Source: Planctomycetota bacterium | GTDB taxonomy: Bacteria > Planctomycetota > UBA1135 > GCA-002686595 | Direction of reading: 5' to 3' | NCBI GenBank assembly: GCA_016220085.1 | Contig: JACRIN010000008.1 | Location: forward strand, 1 to 64,000 | DNA length: 64,000 nucleotides | Part shown: positions 62,153-64,000 of the stretch, one piece after another | How positions within the stretch are numbered: the stretch's first letter is position 1 | How the letters are laid out: each line of letters starts with the position of its first letter | The notes under the pieces: model-generated | What the model was told of the DNA's origin: nothing | Databases searched by the model: none | The model's input: the letters and a program-made list of their open reading frames with translations, nothing else | Translations under genes and position numbers: made by a program

Positions 62153-64000
62153 ATGCTCCGCTTGCTGTGCTCGGCGCTCCTGCTCGCCGATCGATCCGCG
62201 CCCCAAGTCGCGATTCACTTCCCGCCCGATGGCTCCGTGACGGACGCGTCGACGATCACCGTCACGGGCGCGGCCCATGACGAGCATGGCGTCGTCGCCG
62301 TGACCGTGGACGGGGTCGCCGCCAGCTCGAACGACGGTTTCGCGACGTGGCGCGCGAACGTGCCGGTGACCCAAGGCGTCCATGAGTACCGCATCGGTGC
62401 GACGGATTCGCTCGGCAACACCGATCCGGACGCCGCGCGAGTCCGCGTCGTGAATCGAGGCCCGATCTCGAACATCCCGGGACCCGGCGTGCTCGACGCC
62501 GACGGCGGAACCCTCTATTGCTTGGATGCCGACTGGTGGGGCGTGCTCGGCTTCGATCTCACCACGGGAAATCGGTGGGAGGTTTCGACGACGACGACCG
62601 GCAGCGGACCGCTTCCGACGAACCTCGGTGCGATCGGTCGGCTCGAGACCACCGGCGAGCTCGTGTTCTGCGAATACGATGGGGGCCTGATCCTGCGCGT
62701 GCATCCCGGCACCGGGGCGCGCACCGTGGTCTCGAGCTACGCGGTCGGAACCGGACCCCCGATCTATTGGAAAGAGTCGCTCGTCCACGACCCGAGCGGG
62801 GACCGACTGCTTACCGGCGGTTCCTTCGGCTTCTATGGCAGCGGCGTCGGGGCGGTCGACCTGGCGACGGGGAATCGCTCGATTCTGTCGGGCGCGAGCG
62901 TTGGAAAGGGCCCCGGGCTCGGGTCCGAGTTGCACCTCGATCTCGACGAGCTGCACGGTCGCGTCGTGGTGACCGACTACCAACACTCGGCGATCCTCGG
63001 GGTCGACCTCGCGAGCGGCGATCGGACGATGATCGCGAGTTGGACGGTCGGTTCCGGCGCGCGAATCGCTGGGCCGAGAGGTCTGTCCGTTGCGGCTTCG
63101 GGCGAGCGCGCATGGGTCGTCGACGATTGGTTCCAGGGCTTGATGGAGGTCGACCTCGCGAGCGGCGTACGCACGTGGATCTCACGCAACGGCGACGGAC
63201 GCGGCCCGTGGCTGTCCAAGTGGATGGACGTATCGGTCGACGAAGCCCGCGGGCTCGCCTACGTGCTCGACTACCGCGGTGCGTTCGCCATCGATCTCCT
63301 GACCGGTGCTCGCACTTTGGTCAACGACTGCGGTCGCGGCGACGGGCGGACACTCGAGAAGCCGATGGAGCTCGTGCTCGATCGCGAACGGAGCCGCGTC
63401 ATCACTCGGAGCGTGGCCTTCCCATACAGTGCGACGGTACAGGGCCTGTTCGAGATCGACCTGCGCAGCGGTGATCGTCGCTCGATCTCCGATGTCGGCC
63501 AGTGGCCGCACCCTGAGCCGCTGCAGCTGGACTTCGATGCGCAACGACGCGCGCTCGTGATGGTCGGTGGCTTGTGGAGCGATGCGGAGCTCGTGCGCGT
63601 CGACGCGGATTCGGGCGAGATGGCCGATCTCGGCTTCGCCGTCCTGTCGCCGCCGTCGGAATTGGTCTGGATCCCGCCTGGTCGAGCGCTGCTGGGCTAC
63701 CCCTCGTGGGTCGATTCCTTCGACCTGCTCACGGGCAAGCGTTCGGTGCTCACCGGTCCGGGAGTCGGCTCCGGCCCGACGTGGTACTTCACCGCCGGAA
63801 TGGACTTCGATGCCACCGCGAACGAACTGCTGATCGCCTCCAGGAGCCTGGACCGCACGATCTTCGGTGTCGATGCGCAGTCGGGCGATCGCCGCACCGT
63901 CGCCGACGCGTCCCTGGGTGGTGGTCCGCCGACGGGCACGCTCGGACGCATCAGCGTCGATTCCGTCGGTCGCAAGCTCTACGCGCTCGTCACTTCCGAG
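62153..64000 (+). CDS. Secreted multi-blade propeller protein (3' truncated by window end)
   Basis: From an ATG with GAGGT upstream, the frame is open for 616 codons to the last base. A short hydrophobic leader (MLRLLCSALLLA) is followed by an Ig-like/bacterial Big domain (PPDGSVTDASTITVTGAAHDEHGV, about 24-105). Then come at least nine repeats of about 45-65 residues carrying 'DL.TG.Rt.vS....GsGP', for example DLTTGNRWEVS, DLATGNRSILS, DLASGDRTMIA, DLLTGARTLVN and DLLTGKRSVLT. This resembles exported NHL/SMP-30-type propellers. The C-terminus and any sorting signal are outside the window. Likely a surface or secreted binding protein. Confidence 0.8.
   Translation, partial: MLRLLCSALLLADRSAPQVAIHFPPDGSVTDASTITVTGAAHDEHGVVAVTVDGVAASSNDGFATWRANVPVTQGVHEYRIGATDSLGNTDPDAARVRVVNRGPISNIPGPGVLDADGGTLYCLDADWWGVLGFDLTTGNRWEVSTTTTGSGPLPTNLGAIGRLETTGELVFCEYDGGLILRVHPGTGARTVVSSYAVGTGPPIYWKESLVHDPSGDRLLTGGSFGFYGSGVGAVDLATGNRSILSGASVGKGPGLGSELHLDLDELHGRVVVTDYQHSAILGVDLASGDRTMIASWTVGSGARIAGPRGLSVAASGERAWVVDDWFQGLMEVDLASGVRTWISRNGDGRGPWLSKWMDVSVDEARGLAYVLDYRGAFAIDLLTGARTLVNDCGRGDGRTLEKPMELVLDRERSRVITRSVAFPYSATVQGLFEIDLRSGDRRSISDVGQWPHPEPLQLDFDAQRRALVMVGGLWSDAELVRVDADSGEMADLGFAVLSPPSELVWIPPGRALLGYPSWVDSFDLLTGKRSVLTGPGVGSGPTWYFTAGMDFDATANELLIASRSLDRTIFGVDAQSGDRRTVADASLGGGPPTGTLGRISVDSVGRKLYALVTSE

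Overview
The window is strongly GC-rich bacterial DNA with dense, mostly minus-strand gene clusters, short intergenic gaps and frequent GTG/TTG starts. Gram-negative outer-membrane genes (LptE-like and BamD-like lipoproteins), FG-GAP/UnbV proteins beside multiheme cytochromes, a TPR-CHAT protein, a bacterial histone-fold protein and a recurring C-terminal module on secreted proteins fit a Planctomycetota-like organism. That assignment is inference from gene content; no rRNA is present. No CRISPR array, phage or insertion sequence was seen, and no tRNA was found by eye.

Layout. 1-7.5 kb: end of a secreted protein, a lipoprotein-like transglutaminase with a possible coupled small ORF, a CRTAC1/UnbV-type FG-GAP-TPR protein directly behind a membrane-bound pentaheme cytochrome, and a secreted EF-hand protein. 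7.6-10 kb: Lon protease. 10.4-14.7 kb: an ECF-like sigma factor, a single-pass membrane protein overlapping it by 4 nt, and a convergent TPR-CHAT protease. 14.8-26.4 kb: secreted metallopeptidases, a DegT aminotransferase, two APC amino-acid permeases, an M1 aminopeptidase and hypotheticals. 26.6-27.2 kb: an AhpD-like peroxidase-related enzyme whose CxxC motif is CxxU, with an in-frame TGA followed by a SECIS-like hairpin. 27.3-32 kb: a small protein, a Nudix enzyme, RNase P RNA, an alpha/beta hydrolase lacking its nucleophile and a TolB-like propeller protein.

32-50 kb is the core housekeeping block, mostly minus strand: dihaem cytochrome c, ruvX, manC, a large AsmA-like protein and alr; a plus-strand histone-fold gene; then tsaB, glmM, folP and ftsH (transcribed ftsH-folP-glmM, as in E. 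coli), lptE-like, bamD-like, recO and a CorC/HlyC protein. 50.6-55.6 kb holds a second ECF sigma factor, a perfect-period 20-bp tandem repeat, and histidine-degradation genes hutI and ftcD flanking an OPT transporter. 55.6-59.9 kb holds two paralogous secreted cysteine-rich proteins on either side of a membrane protein interrupted by an amber codon. 60-61.4 kb is a SRPBCC-SRPBCC-ArsR operon with two palindromic operator candidates. The window ends inside a secreted multi-blade propeller protein whose frame stays open to the last base.

The strongest unusual signals are the selenoprotein, the sigma/membrane protein/TPR-CHAT module (which resembles in outline the protease-controlled sigma signalling known from type III-E CRISPR, without any CRISPR here) and the lysine-tailed bacterial histone.
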